Assembly: GCA_019459485.1 (NCBI GenBank) | Contig: JAIBEZ010000056.1 | Span: forward strand, 1 to 64,000 | Direction of reading: 5' to 3' | DNA: 64,000 nt | From: Prolixibacteraceae bacterium | GTDB lineage: Bacteria > Bacteroidota > Bacteroidia > Bacteroidales > Prolixibacteraceae | Shown here: positions 54,864 through 63,876 of the stretch, piece after piece | Layout: the number at the start of each line of letters is the position of its first letter | Position numbering within the stretch: position 1 is the first letter of the stretch | Program-made: the position numbers and the translations under genes | Notes under the pieces: model-generated | What the model was told of the DNA's origin: nothing | Databases searched by the model: none | What the model saw: only the letters and a program-made list of their open reading frames with translations

Positions 54864-55241
54864 ATGAAAAAATTAGCATTGATTATTTTAGTTGCCATTA
54901 TGGCTGTCGGTTCAGGTTTTGCTCAACCCGGAGGCGATCCTGCCGAGCGGCTTCAAAGAGAGATAACTGGTCTAACGACCGCTTTAGGTTTATCAACGGA
55001 TGATGTTGCCAAGATTACACCGATTGTTACCGAAGCACAGAAAAAACAATCGGAAGCATTTGCAAAAATGCGTGAAAGCGGAGATATGGATCGCAATAAA
55101 ATGCGTGAAACAATGACCAAAATGCGTGAAGAAACCGACAAAAAATTAAAAGAAGTTTTAACTCCTGAACAAGGCGTCAAATTAGATGCCTATCGCAAAC
55201 AGCAAGCAGAAGAACGCGCCAAAAGGATGCAGGGACAATAA
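54864..55241 (+). CDS. Small secreted Spy/CpxP-like helical protein
   Basis: A 125-residue protein with signal peptide MKKLALIILVAIMAVGSGFAQ, then an all-helical, charge-rich body with two Spy-like LTxxQ-type turns (GLSTDDVAKI and VLTPEQGVKLDAY, the latter near residues 98-110). It is probably a periplasmic chaperone or stress sensor; Spy-like roles are known in Proteobacteria and inferred here. It has no neighbour in the same unit. Confidence 0.75.
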   Translation: MKKLALIILVAIMAVGSGFAQPGGDPAERLQREITGLTTALGLSTDDVAKITPIVTEAQKKQSEAFAKMRESGDMDRNKMRETMTKMREETDKKLKEVLTPEQGVKLDAYRKQQAEERAKRMQGQ

Positions 55242-55266
55242 TATTTAACGAATCTTTTAAAATCCC

Positions 55267-55313
55267 AAAACAAGTTTCAAAAGGTCAATTTCCTTCTGAA
55301 ACTTGTTTTTTTA
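55267..55313. terminator. Bidirectional terminator between the Spy-like gene and the nucleoside-recognition gene
   Basis: The stem aaaacaagtttca (55267-55279) / tgaaacttgtttt (55297-55309) with an inner aagg/cctt, followed by T. The left arm contains the stop codon of the minus-strand gene ending at 55277. Confidence 0.82.
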
Positions 55314-56248
55314 TGCGCCATTTTGAACCAAATTTCAAACCGCCTTACCCAGACAAAAAAAATTGCAAGTAGTACACGCGGCCAAATCAGGATAAAGATA
55401 GGATAGCCTATTGCCACAAATAAAAGCGGATCTTCAAGCTGTGAGTGAGAAACTGCAATATGGTGGTTCAGCAAATCAGCATCCTCTTTACTTAACTTGC
55501 CTTCTTCCGCCTGACTGATCATGATAGCTCCGCCGTATGAAAGCCCGAGCGTATAGGCCACCATCCACAAAAATCCGGTGTTTGCAGGCAATCCCATAAT
55601 TCGCAACAATGGAATAAACGGCTTCAGAATCCATTTGATCAATCCAAATTCATTCAGTATTCGCTGTATAATCAGCAGAAGATTTACAAGGATTAAAATT
55701 TTCACCGTGGTGATTGCCATATCTGCCAGCCAATTGATAAGAGCAGGTGAAAAAGCCTGTGTTTCCCTGATAAAGTTCTCGTTTGCCACAACCAATTCAC
55801 CCGGAAGCAATAAATTCAGGCTCCATGCAGCGATAAAACTGGCTGACATGCGCGTTAAAACCATTCGCCAGGGTGTTGATCCTGTTCTTTTCTGAATGGC
55901 TGTTTCCACAATCAACGCATGAGAAATCAGACACATTACTGCAAGGATTGTTCCTTCGCGGTGTCCGATTCCGAGCGTTGTAATTACAGCAATTACAGAA
56001 TAAATATTGGTAAAAAAGCTGGTGATCAGCACAATGGATGCTTGTCCTGATAATCCAATCAATTTAAACAATGGGGCAACCCATCCGGCTATGACATTCA
56101 GAATGCCGAAAAAATCTAGTAAAAAAACAGCAAACGTCACAGGAATGGTCAACTTCAGCAACCACACAGCCGTTTTTGTTCCCTGAGGAAGTGAAGTTTT
56201 AACACAGTAAGCCAATCGTTTTCCGATAGTCGGTTTTTCGATATTCAT
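55277..56248 (-). CDS. Nucleoside recognition (Gate) domain membrane protein
   Basis: A 323-residue membrane protein with about eight hydrophobic segments and the Gate/nucleoside-recognition pattern (KLTIPVTFAVFLLDFFG, FTNIYSVIAVITTLGIGHREG, SYGGAIMISQAEEG, HHIAVSHSQLEDPLLF). Relatives include SpmA/SpmB-type and transporter-associated proteins; the substrate is unknown. I chose ATG 56248 (MNIEKPTIGK) over 56275, which adds 9 residues. It lies downstream of rnfA on the same strand across 165 bp. Confidence 0.82.
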   Translation of the reverse strand: MNIEKPTIGKRLAYCVKTSLPQGTKTAVWLLKLTIPVTFAVFLLDFFGILNVIAGWVAPLFKLIGLSGQASIVLITSFFTNIYSVIAVITTLGIGHREGTILAVMCLISHALIVETAIQKRTGSTPWRMVLTRMSASFIAAWSLNLLLPGELVVANENFIRETQAFSPALINWLADMAITTVKILILVNLLLIIQRILNEFGLIKWILKPFIPLLRIMGLPANTGFLWMVAYTLGLSYGGAIMISQAEEGKLSKEDADLLNHHIAVSHSQLEDPLLFVAIGYPIFILIWPRVLLAIFFVWVRRFEIWFKMAHKKTSFRRKLTF

Positions 56249-56324
56249 TTTCCTGAAAGTAAAAAAGCAGCTCATCGAAAGCTGCTTGTATTTTTATATG
56301 TTTCTACGGACAATCATAATATCC

Positions 56325-56367
56325 AATAACCAATTTCCAATATTGAATATCCAATTGAGCATCACAA
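56325..56367. repeat. Low-complexity phrase after rnfA
   Basis: Iterations of 'ccaataaccaatttccaatattgaatatccaat', part of the simple-phrase intergenic class also seen near 33655, 59215 and 63764. Confidence 0.35.
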
Positions 56368-56413
56368 TGACTACCACTGATCGACTCTTAAATTCAATCA
56401 TCATTCATAAATC

Positions 56414-56986
56414 CTACACCAATCCGGCGAAACCCATAAATGCCAAGGCCAGAATTCCTGCGGTAACCAATGCAATCGGGATTCCTTTCATTCCTTTCGG
56501 AACATCGGCCAAAGCAAGCTGTTCGCGTATTCCGGAGAAAATGACCAGCGCCAGCGCAAAACCAATCGCATTGGCAACAGCAAATACCACCGATTCAGCC
56601 AGGTTAAAATCCTTTTTAATAACCAGGATTGCAACTCCCATCACTGCGCAATTGGTTGTAATCAGGGGTAAATAAATACCCAATGCCTGGTACAAGGTAG
56701 GACTTACTTTTTTCAGTATAATTTCAAGCATTTGCACCAGCGCCGCGATTATCAGGATAAAACTGATGGTTTGCAGGAAAGCCAGATTGAGCGGAACAAG
56801 CACAAATACCTGCACAAGGTAGGTAACAATGGTGGCGAGCGTCAATACGAAAAGCACTGATGCGCCCATGCCAAATGCAGTCTCGATTTTATTGCTTACA
56901 CCCAGAAACGGACAAATTCCGAGGAACTGCGCCAGAACAATGTTGTTTACAAAGACGGCTGATATGACGATAATGATATATTCCAT
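56414..56986 (-). CDS. rnfA: Rnf complex subunit RsxA/RnfA
   Basis: A 190-residue membrane subunit of the ferredoxin:NAD oxidoreductase ion pump, with six helices (VNNIVLAQFLGICPFLGVS at the start; CAVMGVAIL in the middle). Together with RnfE it forms the inverted membrane pair that holds a 2Fe-2S centre in studied complexes. It is the last rnf gene; the gap to rnfE is 12 bp. Confidence 0.95.
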   Translation of the reverse strand: MEYIIIVISAVFVNNIVLAQFLGICPFLGVSNKIETAFGMGASVLFVLTLATIVTYLVQVFVLVPLNLAFLQTISFILIIAALVQMLEIILKKVSPTLYQALGIYLPLITTNCAVMGVAILVIKKDFNLAESVVFAVANAIGFALALVIFSGIREQLALADVPKGMKGIPIALVTAGILALAFMGFAGLV

Positions 56987-56998
56987 GATTGAATCTGA

Positions 56999-57589
56999 TT
57001 ACGAAGTTTTGTTCAATTTTTTCAGGATTGCAATCAGGAAACCCAAGGTAATGAAGGCTCCCGGCGCAAGAATAAATACCAGAATTCCATCGGCGCTTTC
57101 TGCAATAAATTTGTACCCGAAGAGTGAACCTGCACCCAGCATTTCACGGATTCCGCCAAGAATTACCAATGCCATTGCAAAGCCAAGTCCCATTCCAAGT
57201 CCGTCGATTGCCGATGACAAAATATTATTTTTTGCAGCGAAAGCTTCGGCACGCCCAAGCACAATACAGTTAACCACGATCAGTGGAATGAAAATACCAA
57301 GCTGGTTTGAAAGTGCCGGTGTATAGCCCTGCATCAGCAAGTCAACAACGGTCACAAAACTGGCTATCACAACCACGAATGCAGGAATCCGTACTTTATC
57401 AGGCACAAAACCCTTAATCATTGAGATAAAAACATTCGACATGAAAAGTACAAATGTGGTTGCAAGTCCCATTCCCAGCCCGTTGATCGCCGATGAAGTA
57501 ACGGCCAGGGTGGGACAAGTACCCAACAATAATACCAAAATAGGATTTTCTTTGAAGAACCCTTTGGTGAAATTATTTACCTGATTCAT
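56999..57589 (-). CDS. rnfE: Rnf complex subunit RsxE/RnfE
   Basis: A 196-residue six-helix membrane subunit, paralogue of RnfA (FKENPILVLLLGTCPTLAVTSS, VNCIVLGRAEAFA). Its ATG overlaps the rnfG stop by 4 bp. It is part of the sodium- or proton-translocating core. Confidence 0.95.
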   Translation of the reverse strand: MNQVNNFTKGFFKENPILVLLLGTCPTLAVTSSAINGLGMGLATTFVLFMSNVFISMIKGFVPDKVRIPAFVVVIASFVTVVDLLMQGYTPALSNQLGIFIPLIVVNCIVLGRAEAFAAKNNILSSAIDGLGMGLGFAMALVILGGIREMLGAGSLFGYKFIAESADGILVFILAPGAFITLGFLIAILKKLNKTS

Positions 57590-58164
57590 TGTTTTTCTCC
57601 TTTTTTATTAATTGCATGGGCGCGGTTCACAGCATCGCAAAAAGCGCGGCTGCTGATGGTTGCAGCGGTAATCGCATCAACCTGACCGCCATCCTTTTTA
57701 ACTTTAAGCTTTTCGCCGGGTATATCGGCCAATTTCAAGCCTTTAAACTGATCCTTAAATGCCGGCAATGCCATTTTAGTTCCAAGTCCGGGCGTTTCCT
57801 TGTGTTCCAGTACTTCAATATTGCTAATGGAACCATCAGGCATAAATCCAACCATCAAAGTGAACCGGCCACTAAAACCATTGTCGGTATAGGTTTGAAC
57901 AGCAACTCCCGAATTTTCAGTGCCTTTCAGCAAACGGTGAATCGTGATGCTGTCTTTTCCATCTTCAGGCATTAAAACGGTATCTAAAATGGATTCAAAT
58001 TCAGGAATAACCATTTTAATCGCATTGTTAATTTTTGCCTTTTGCGATGCCGCAATTGGCTCCTTGGTAACCGAATAGACAGCAGAGAGGGCTAAACCTG
58101 CAACCGCTGTGATGACGAAAAGCGCAATCGTCATATTTTTAAATGTTGATTCTTTCTTTGCCAT
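57586..58164 (-). CDS. rnfG: Rnf complex subunit RsxG/RnfG, FMN-binding
   Basis: A 192-residue protein with one N-terminal helix and a periplasmic FMN-binding domain (TPGLGTKMALPAF). The covalent flavin site is D163-AIT-AA-T169, with T169 the expected FMN-Thr attached by ApbE. The rnfD stop is 2 bp upstream and rnfE overlaps by 4 bp. Confidence 0.95.
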   Translation of the reverse strand: MAKKESTFKNMTIALFVITAVAGLALSAVYSVTKEPIAASQKAKINNAIKMVIPEFESILDTVLMPEDGKDSITIHRLLKGTENSGVAVQTYTDNGFSGRFTLMVGFMPDGSISNIEVLEHKETPGLGTKMALPAFKDQFKGLKLADIPGEKLKVKKDGGQVDAITAATISSRAFCDAVNRAHAINKKGEKQ

Positions 58165-58166
58165 AA

Positions 58167-59168
58167 CTATCCGTTTGTGGATTGAATTTTTACTTCTCCG
58201 AACCGTTTGGGTTTAACATACCGGTTGAGCAGCGGAACCAATGCATTCATGATCAGAATGGCAAAGGAAACTCCTTCAGGATAAGCTCCCCAAAACCTGA
58301 TAAGAATCGTCAGAATTCCGATTCCGGCTCCGAATATTATTTGAGCTTTTGGATTCATCGGTGAAGTAACCATGTCGGTTGCCATAAAAAAGGCTCCAAG
58401 CATTAATCCGCCGGTTACCAGATGAAAAATCGGGTCGGCAAATTTTGAAGGATCTATCAGCCAGAATATTCCGGAGAAAATTGCCGCCGAAACCATTACT
58501 GAAACCGGAATGTGCCAGGTGATTATTTTGCGTATCAGCATGAAAACCCCGCCAAGCAAAAGCGCCAAAGCAGATATTTCACCCAGAGAACCTCCCATGT
58601 TTCCAAGAAACAAATCCATATTTGCAGGCAAGCCTTTTAAGATTTCAACAACCGGCTGACCACTTTTAATTCCTTCCTTCAGGAGTGCAAGCGGCGTTGC
58701 GGCAGTTACAGCATCAACTCCGAATGAACCGGCTACCGGCCATGAGGTCATGTTTACCGGAAACGAAATAAGCATAAAAACACGCCCCACCAAAGCCGGA
58801 TTAAACGGATTATTACCCAGTCCTCCAAAAGGCATCTTTGCAATTCCGATAGCAACCAGCGCCCCAACAATCAGCATCCACGATGGAACCGAGGACGGAA
58901 CATTGAAAGCGAGCAAAACTCCTGTCAGTGCTGCTGAACCATCGGCAATTTGCGGCTTCACTTTCAGGATGAATTTCTGAATCAACAGCTCAAATCCTAC
59001 ACAGGCGGCCACCGCAATAAGCGTAACCCGAACCGAATCAAGGCCAAACATCATCACCGACCAGATAAATGCAGGTAACAGCGCCAGTAAAACGCCGTAC
59101 ATGATTTTATTCACCGAATCGCCTGAATGTACATGCGGCGAAGGAGATATCGTAAAAAGTTTACTCAT
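58167..59168 (-). CDS. rnfD: Rnf complex subunit RsxD/RnfD
   Basis: A 333-residue multi-pass membrane subunit. The second covalent FMN site is T158 in VDAVTAATPLA. It begins SPHVHSGDSVNKIMYGVLLAL, as usual. It is separated from rnfC by 120 bp that contain a long inverted repeat, while all other rnf junctions are tight. Confidence 0.95.
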   Translation of the reverse strand: MSKLFTISPSPHVHSGDSVNKIMYGVLLALLPAFIWSVMMFGLDSVRVTLIAVAACVGFELLIQKFILKVKPQIADGSAALTGVLLAFNVPSSVPSWMLIVGALVAIGIAKMPFGGLGNNPFNPALVGRVFMLISFPVNMTSWPVAGSFGVDAVTAATPLALLKEGIKSGQPVVEILKGLPANMDLFLGNMGGSLGEISALALLLGGVFMLIRKIITWHIPVSVMVSAAIFSGIFWLIDPSKFADPIFHLVTGGLMLGAFFMATDMVTSPMNPKAQIIFGAGIGILTILIRFWGAYPEGVSFAILIMNALVPLLNRYVKPKRFGEVKIQSTNG

Positions 59169-59214
59169 CTTTCTTTAAGTATGTTAATTATTCTTTCAAC
59201 TATAATATAGAATG

Positions 59215-59280
59215 AGGAACGAGAAATAAGAAATCAGGAAAAGTGACTTCGATATTTCTTATTTCTTATTCAATGTTTCT
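59215..59280. repeat. Inverted repeat in the rnfC-rnfD gap
   Basis: agaaataagaaat (59222-59234) and atttcttatttct (59254-59266) are perfect 13-bp arms around a 19-nt spacer, set in A/T-rich simple-phrase DNA. It could act as a hairpin between rnfC and rnfD in the mRNA. Confidence 0.6.
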
Positions 59281-59288
59281 TATTATTC

Positions 59289-60620
59289 CTATGGCTTTCT
59301 GCTTCTAATCAACGCTCCAACCTTCACTTTTCCCAGCCGGATAAAATCGAGCAATGGACGGTTGGCCGGACAAGTATAACTGCAAGAACCGCATTCGATG
59401 CAATCCATCACCTTTTCGTTTTCAGCACCTTCCCACATTTGTTTTTCAGAAAGTGTCATCAGCAGAAATGGTTCCAATCCCATCGGGCATACCGAAACAC
59501 ATCTGGAGCAACGGATACAAGGCATCGTTTCGCTGCGTTTTGCTTCTTTTTCAGGCATTATTAAAATTCCTGAAGTGCCTTTGGTTACAGGTATTTCGGT
59601 ATTGGCAAACGCTTTCCCCATCATGGGGCCGCCATTGATAATTTTTCCGCAATTCTCCGGAAGTCCACCCGCTGCTTCAATCAATTCGCTGACGGTTGTG
59701 CCAATCCGAACTTTAAAATTTGATGGATTTTTTACAGTTTTGCCGGTAACTGTAACCACACGTTCAAACAAAGGTTTGTTTTTCTGAACTGCTTCGTAAA
59801 CAGCATAGGTGGTTGCTATATTCGTAACCACTGCCCCAACCGAAATTGGCAACGCGCCTGATGGAACTTCGCGACCGGTAACAGCCTTGATCAATTGCTT
59901 TTCGCCTCCCTGCGGATATTTAACTTTTAGCGGGACAACCGATATGTTTTTGTGCCCTGCTACCAGACCGCTCATTTTGGCGATGGCATCCTGCTTATTG
60001 TTTTCAATTCCGATGGTTGCTTTGTCAACGTTCAGGGCAAGCATTAACAATTTAACTCCAACAATAAGTTCTTCTCCGTGCTCCAGCATCATCCGGTGAT
60101 CGGAGGTGAGATATGGTTCACATTCAACTCCGTTGATCAGCAAAACTTCCGCTTTCATTCCTTTGGGCGGCATCAGTTTTACATGGGTTGGAAAAGTTGC
60201 CCCACCCAAACCCACAATTCCTGCATTCTGAATCTTGGCCAGAATGGCCGCCGAATCAAGATTAATTTCTGATTTCAGTTCGGCGCTCCGATCAATCTGT
60301 TCGTCCCAAATATCGTCTTCCACATCAATATAAATACCCATTTTCGGATATCCTGAAGTGTCGGGACCTGTCTCTACCTTTTTTACTGTTCCTGAAACAG
60401 ATGAATGAATATTGGCAGAAACAAAACCCGAAGATTTCGCGATGAGCTGACCAACCATTAATTTGTCACCTTTTTTGACAATCGCTTCGGCAGGTGCGCC
60501 AATGTGCTGGCCAACGGGAATAAAAACTGTTTTGGGAAGGGTAAGCACTTCAATTGCTTTTGAGGCGGAAAGTTTATTTTCTGCCGGATGAACGCCACCT
60601 ATTTTGAATGTTTTTAACAC
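59289..60620 (-). CDS. rnfC: Rnf complex subunit RsxC/RnfC
   Basis: A 443-residue soluble NADH-dehydrogenase-like subunit: an N-terminal RnfC barrel-sandwich part (VFIPVGQHIGAPAEAIVKKGDKLMVGQ), an FMN/NADH-binding Complex1_51K-like domain (GIVGLGGATFPTHVKL; INGVECEPY) and two 4Fe-4S motifs, CIRCSRCVSVCP and CIECGSCSYTCP. It exchanges electrons with NAD. The gap to rnfB is 18 bp. Confidence 0.96.
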   Translation of the reverse strand: MLKTFKIGGVHPAENKLSASKAIEVLTLPKTVFIPVGQHIGAPAEAIVKKGDKLMVGQLIAKSSGFVSANIHSSVSGTVKKVETGPDTSGYPKMGIYIDVEDDIWDEQIDRSAELKSEINLDSAAILAKIQNAGIVGLGGATFPTHVKLMPPKGMKAEVLLINGVECEPYLTSDHRMMLEHGEELIVGVKLLMLALNVDKATIGIENNKQDAIAKMSGLVAGHKNISVVPLKVKYPQGGEKQLIKAVTGREVPSGALPISVGAVVTNIATTYAVYEAVQKNKPLFERVVTVTGKTVKNPSNFKVRIGTTVSELIEAAGGLPENCGKIINGGPMMGKAFANTEIPVTKGTSGILIMPEKEAKRSETMPCIRCSRCVSVCPMGLEPFLLMTLSEKQMWEGAENEKVMDCIECGSCSYTCPANRPLLDFIRLGKVKVGALIRSRKP

Positions 60621-60638
60621 AATATACCTCCTAATAAT

Positions 60639-61556
60639 TTAAAGTTCAGATGATTTTGGTTCAGAAGAAATCGGAACCGTAACCTCTTTGGGTTTTTCAG
60701 GCACAGAAACAGGTTGTTCGGCAACAGCAACTTTTCGCGGCGGAAAATTATACTCAATAATTGCATTGGTTGGGCAAACAGAAACACATTTCCGGCAAAG
60801 TGTACATTTATCAGAATCTATAAATGCCAGGTTATTGGCAATTGTTATTGCATCGAATTTACATTCCTTTTCACATTTGCTGCAACCTATACAAGCCACA
60901 GCGCACGATTTGCGTGCAACTCCGCCTTTATCCTGATTGCGGCATGACACATATATTTTCCTGTCTTTTGGTCGCTTCTTCCTTAATTCGATAAGGGTTT
61001 TCGGACAAGCTTTCACACAAGCGCCGCAAGCCACACATTTCTCATCGTCCACTTCAGGCAATCCGGTAACGGGGTTCATGTGAATGGCATCAAAGTCGCA
61101 AGCCACCACGCAATCGCCGCAACCCAAACATCCGTATTGGCAACCGGTATCGCCACTGTAAAGCGTTGATGCAATTGCGCACGACACCGGACCATCGAAA
61201 AAATTCGTTTTTGGACGGTGTTCACAGGTTCCATTGCATCTCACAACAGCAACACGCGGATCTTTTTTTTCTGCTACGATGCCCAAGATATCAGCGACTC
61301 CGCCCATTGTGTCGTTTCCGCCAACAGGACAGAACAAATCTGCAAGTTCACCTTTACTTACACAAGCTTCGGCAAAAGCACGGCAACCGGCAAATCCACA
61401 TCCTCCGCAATTGGCTCCTGGCAGTGCGGTTTCAACCTGTCCAATCCTTGGATCTTCATACACTTTGAATTTCTGAGCAACAAAATACAGAATGATTGCC
61501 GACAAAACACCAATAATGCTGAGGGTTAAAACAGTATATAAAATAATTGTAGTCAT
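60639..61556 (-). CDS. rnfB: Rnf complex subunit RsxB/RnfB, ferredoxin-type
   Basis: A 305-residue subunit with one N-terminal helix, a four-Fe4S domain ([22 protein letters not shown]) and further clusters [33 protein letters not shown] and [12 protein letters not shown]. It accepts electrons from reduced ferredoxin. The proline/serine-rich tail (about residues 280-305) is not conserved. rseC lies 9 bp upstream. Confidence 0.96.
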   Translation of the reverse strand: MTTIILYTVLTLSIIGVLSAIILYFVAQKFKVYEDPRIGQVETALPGANCGGCGFAGCRAFAEACVSKGELADLFCPVGGNDTMGGVADILGIVAEKKDPRVAVVRCNGTCEHRPKTNFFDGPVSCAIASTLYSGDTGCQYGCLGCGDCVVACDFDAIHMNPVTGLPEVDDEKCVACGACVKACPKTLIELRKKRPKDRKIYVSCRNQDKGGVARKSCAVACIGCSKCEKECKFDAITIANNLAFIDSDKCTLCRKCVSVCPTNAIIEYNFPPRKVAVAEQPVSVPEKPKEVTVPISSEPKSSEL

Positions 61557-61565
61557 ACGGTTGAA

Positions 61566-61982
61566 TTAATTTATTGCAGCGATTTCGAATTCAAAAGAAC
61601 GTTTAATTCTATTTCTGAAAAAATAAAGTGCGGCATAGTATGGAATAAGGATTGCCAGTGACAACAGTCCTGCAAAACCTTCGCTATCGGTGAGCGAAAC
61701 GGTCAAAATAAGTGTAGTGAAAACCAGAATGAATGGCAAAACGTAACCATAAAAAGCAGCCTTGAATCCCTGAGATGTCCGTCCTACAATGTTTACATGT
61801 TGTCCGGGATGGTAATCCCCTGTAAAATTAAAGATTTCGATTTCCTTTTCTTTCATGTCTGAAGCAAGACAAGCTCCTTTTGCATGACAGGCAGAACAAG
61901 CAGAAGCATTAATAATAGCTACTGTAATTTTATTCGTTGAAACATCCTGAACAACTCCTGCGTGTAACACCTTTTCATCCAT
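61566..61982 (-). CDS. rseC: SoxR-reducing/RseC family protein
   Basis: A 138-residue RseC-type protein: an N-terminal cytoplasmic part with a Cys cluster (ASACSACHAKGACLASD, about residues 27-43), two transmembrane helices and a basic tail. Bacteroidetes rnf operons commonly start with this gene. The Cys cluster suggests a redox role with Rnf. Here it leads the rnf unit behind a TAnnTTTG promoter box. Confidence 0.9.
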   Translation of the reverse strand: MDEKVLHAGVVQDVSTNKITVAIINASACSACHAKGACLASDMKEKEIEIFNFTGDYHPGQHVNIVGRTSQGFKAAFYGYVLPFILVFTTLILTVSLTDSEGFAGLLSLAILIPYYAALYFFRNRIKRSFEFEIAAIN

Positions 61983-62014
61983 CTGTTTAATATCAGGGGT
62001 TCTTAAAAAACATG

Positions 62015-62022
62015 CAAATCTA
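62015..62022 (-). promoter_or_regulatory. -7 box of the rseC-rnf operon
   Basis: On the minus strand the sequence reads TAGATTTG, matching TAnnTTTG, with a predicted start near 62010 and a leader of about 28 nt. No TTTG is seen at the -33 distance, so this is a partial match. Confidence 0.4.
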
Positions 62023-62203
62023 AAGATGTTTAAATAATTAAGAGAACGAGAGATTTCATTTTTAAAACCACGATATCTATTTATAATCGTTCTAAATAAG
62101 ACCGTTAATTTTCAGCTTTCATCTCACTGACAAACAGTCGTTTGGTGGCCTGCATGACAATTATCATTGTTTTACTGTATTTTCAAATCTGATTTTTTGC
62201 TGA

Positions 62204-63457
62204 TTAATTGAACTTTTTCAGCAGATCTTTAACGGCATCTTTGTGAACCGTAAATCCCATCATTTTTAGTTTGATGTAATCTTCGTGAAAGAAATAATAG
62301 CCAAAATTAGGACTGGAAGCATCAACATTTCTTGATCCGGAGCTTGAATCCTTGATCAGAAACCAATCTTTGCCCAAGCCTTTGTAATTTTCAAGAAAGC
62401 CGATCATTTGCATTCCATGGTCGTCGGTAGTCGTTTCGTTTGAAAAGCGGAATTGGCGTGCATCTTCGTTGATGTAGGCTGAAGGAATATCGTAATCAGG
62501 AACAATCGCGCAATTGGTTTCGCGGCTGAAACCGGTTTCGGATACATCGCCGCCAATGCTCAGCGAATAACCACTTTTAATGGCATTCTTGAGCGCGTCC
62601 ATAAAATCATCGAGTGGAACATTGTAGTAATCTTTGTTGTGCCACCAGTTGTCAGGAACCTTGTATTCCACTTGTTGCCAATATGGTTCCTGCTTGTACG
62701 AAAGGATTTCAACAAAATCGTCGGGATTAATTTTCAGGTATTCTTTCAGATAAGTTTGCGGCGTATAAGTTTTGCCTTCAACTACAAATTGAGTGGGCGG
62801 AACACCAATGTAATGGTTCATGATCGATTTAATCGTTTCCAATCCGGATTCAATATTCCACACATTAGATATTTTAAGGGAATTCAGGAAAGCAGTCATT
62901 TCTGCCACCATTTTTGCATGACTGTGATATTTGCGTCCGTCAATTAATCCGCTGTAAGCTTTTTCAGGAACTGCGCCATACATTTTCGTGATCCGGGCCA
63001 GTGCATTCCCTTCCGATCCTTCTGAGAATTCAGAATCGCCCCTCTTTTCAATAAATCTGCGGGCTTTTTCTACATATTCGAAGTATGCTGAATAGATTTC
63101 AGAGATTTCAACTTTTTTCCCATACTGGCGAAACACTTCCGATTCGTAAAATGAAGTGGTTGAAAAACTCCAGCAAGTTCCTGCATTTCCCTGCGATTCG
63201 GTGGAATTACTCCAAACCGTTTTGTACAAAGCCTGATCGTTTGGCAAATCCATGCCCGACTGATCCATGACAAAGCGAACGAAAGGCGCTTTTTCCGTCA
63301 GTTTTTCCTCAACGGCAGATACATCTTTCAGGATCGACTCGTAATAAAATCCTTTGCCTTTTTCTTCAGTAATAATTTTGCCTTTGCTTACATTCTGGGC
63401 ATAACCAGCAAAAATCAGCATTGAAAGCAGACCAGAAGTCAAGATTATTTTTTTCAT
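62204..63457 (-). CDS. C1 family (bleomycin hydrolase/PepC-type) peptidase, secreted
   Basis: A 417-residue cysteine aminopeptidase-like protein with signal peptide ending FAGYAQ. The catalytic Cys is C95 (GNAGTCWSFST), the His is in TTDDHGMQMIGF, and the third position reads WFLIKDSSSGS, with Asp where many family members have Asn. It is secreted, unlike cytoplasmic PepC. Only 221 bp separate it from rseC, and I see no gene in them. Confidence 0.88.
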   Translation of the reverse strand: MKKIILTSGLLSMLIFAGYAQNVSKGKIITEEKGKGFYYESILKDVSAVEEKLTEKAPFVRFVMDQSGMDLPNDQALYKTVWSNSTESQGNAGTCWSFSTTSFYESEVFRQYGKKVEISEIYSAYFEYVEKARRFIEKRGDSEFSEGSEGNALARITKMYGAVPEKAYSGLIDGRKYHSHAKMVAEMTAFLNSLKISNVWNIESGLETIKSIMNHYIGVPPTQFVVEGKTYTPQTYLKEYLKINPDDFVEILSYKQEPYWQQVEYKVPDNWWHNKDYYNVPLDDFMDALKNAIKSGYSLSIGGDVSETGFSRETNCAIVPDYDIPSAYINEDARQFRFSNETTTDDHGMQMIGFLENYKGLGKDWFLIKDSSSGSRNVDASSPNFGYYFFHEDYIKLKMMGFTVHKDAVKDLLKKFN

Positions 63458-63630
63458 GTTTATTGTTTTTTTTGAAGTGCGTAATATAGTTCATTCTTTT
63501 CAAGCGCTTCCTGAAGAATATCAGCTTATTTTGGTGGATAGTTCTCCTGTTGTCGGGTTGTCAGTTGTTGTCGTGCGGTCGGCTCTCAGGTTTCTTTCAT
63601 GTAACTTCATTTGCGAAGACGAATGCCATT

Positions 63631-63763
63631 CCGTCCGAAAGGGAGCAACCGTTTTGATCAACATTTATCACGGACGGGTATCGCGCCATTCCTTTAACCC
63701 GGGGCGTCGTTCGTTCCTCACTTACCCCGGGCTATTGTTGTGCTGCACTTTCAGTGCTAAAAC
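63631..63763 (-). repeat. Dispersed composite repeat copy 3
   Basis: Read on the minus strand: gttttagcactgaaagtgc, cccggggtaag, gaggaacgaacg, ccccgggtt, gcgatacccgtccg, aatgttgat, ctttcggacgg. The order and key words are the same as in copy 2 (33722-33854), and the last three modules match copy 1 (28032-28122). It fills most of the gap upstream of the C1 peptidase. Confidence 0.75.
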
Positions 63764-63876
63764 AATCCACGAATGTCCAATAATCCATTGTACATATTCA
63801 ATCATCATACCTTCTATCTTCCAACCTTCTCCCAATCTCCCCTCGCCCTTTGCCCTTTGCTCCATGCTCCCTGCCC
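63764..63876. repeat. Simple-phrase intergenic DNA before recG
   Basis: A pyrimidine-rich run of short phrases (ccttctatcttccaacc, then ccctttgccctttgctcc). No coding frame, hairpin or promoter is visible. Sequence 63458-63630, on the other side of the repeat, also holds no gene that I can recognise. Confidence 0.4.

Noticed and set aside
56829-57326. A 165-codon plus-strand frame inside the rnf operon
   Set aside because: It is a shadow of rnfA and rnfE; its residues follow the codon pattern of the opposite strand.
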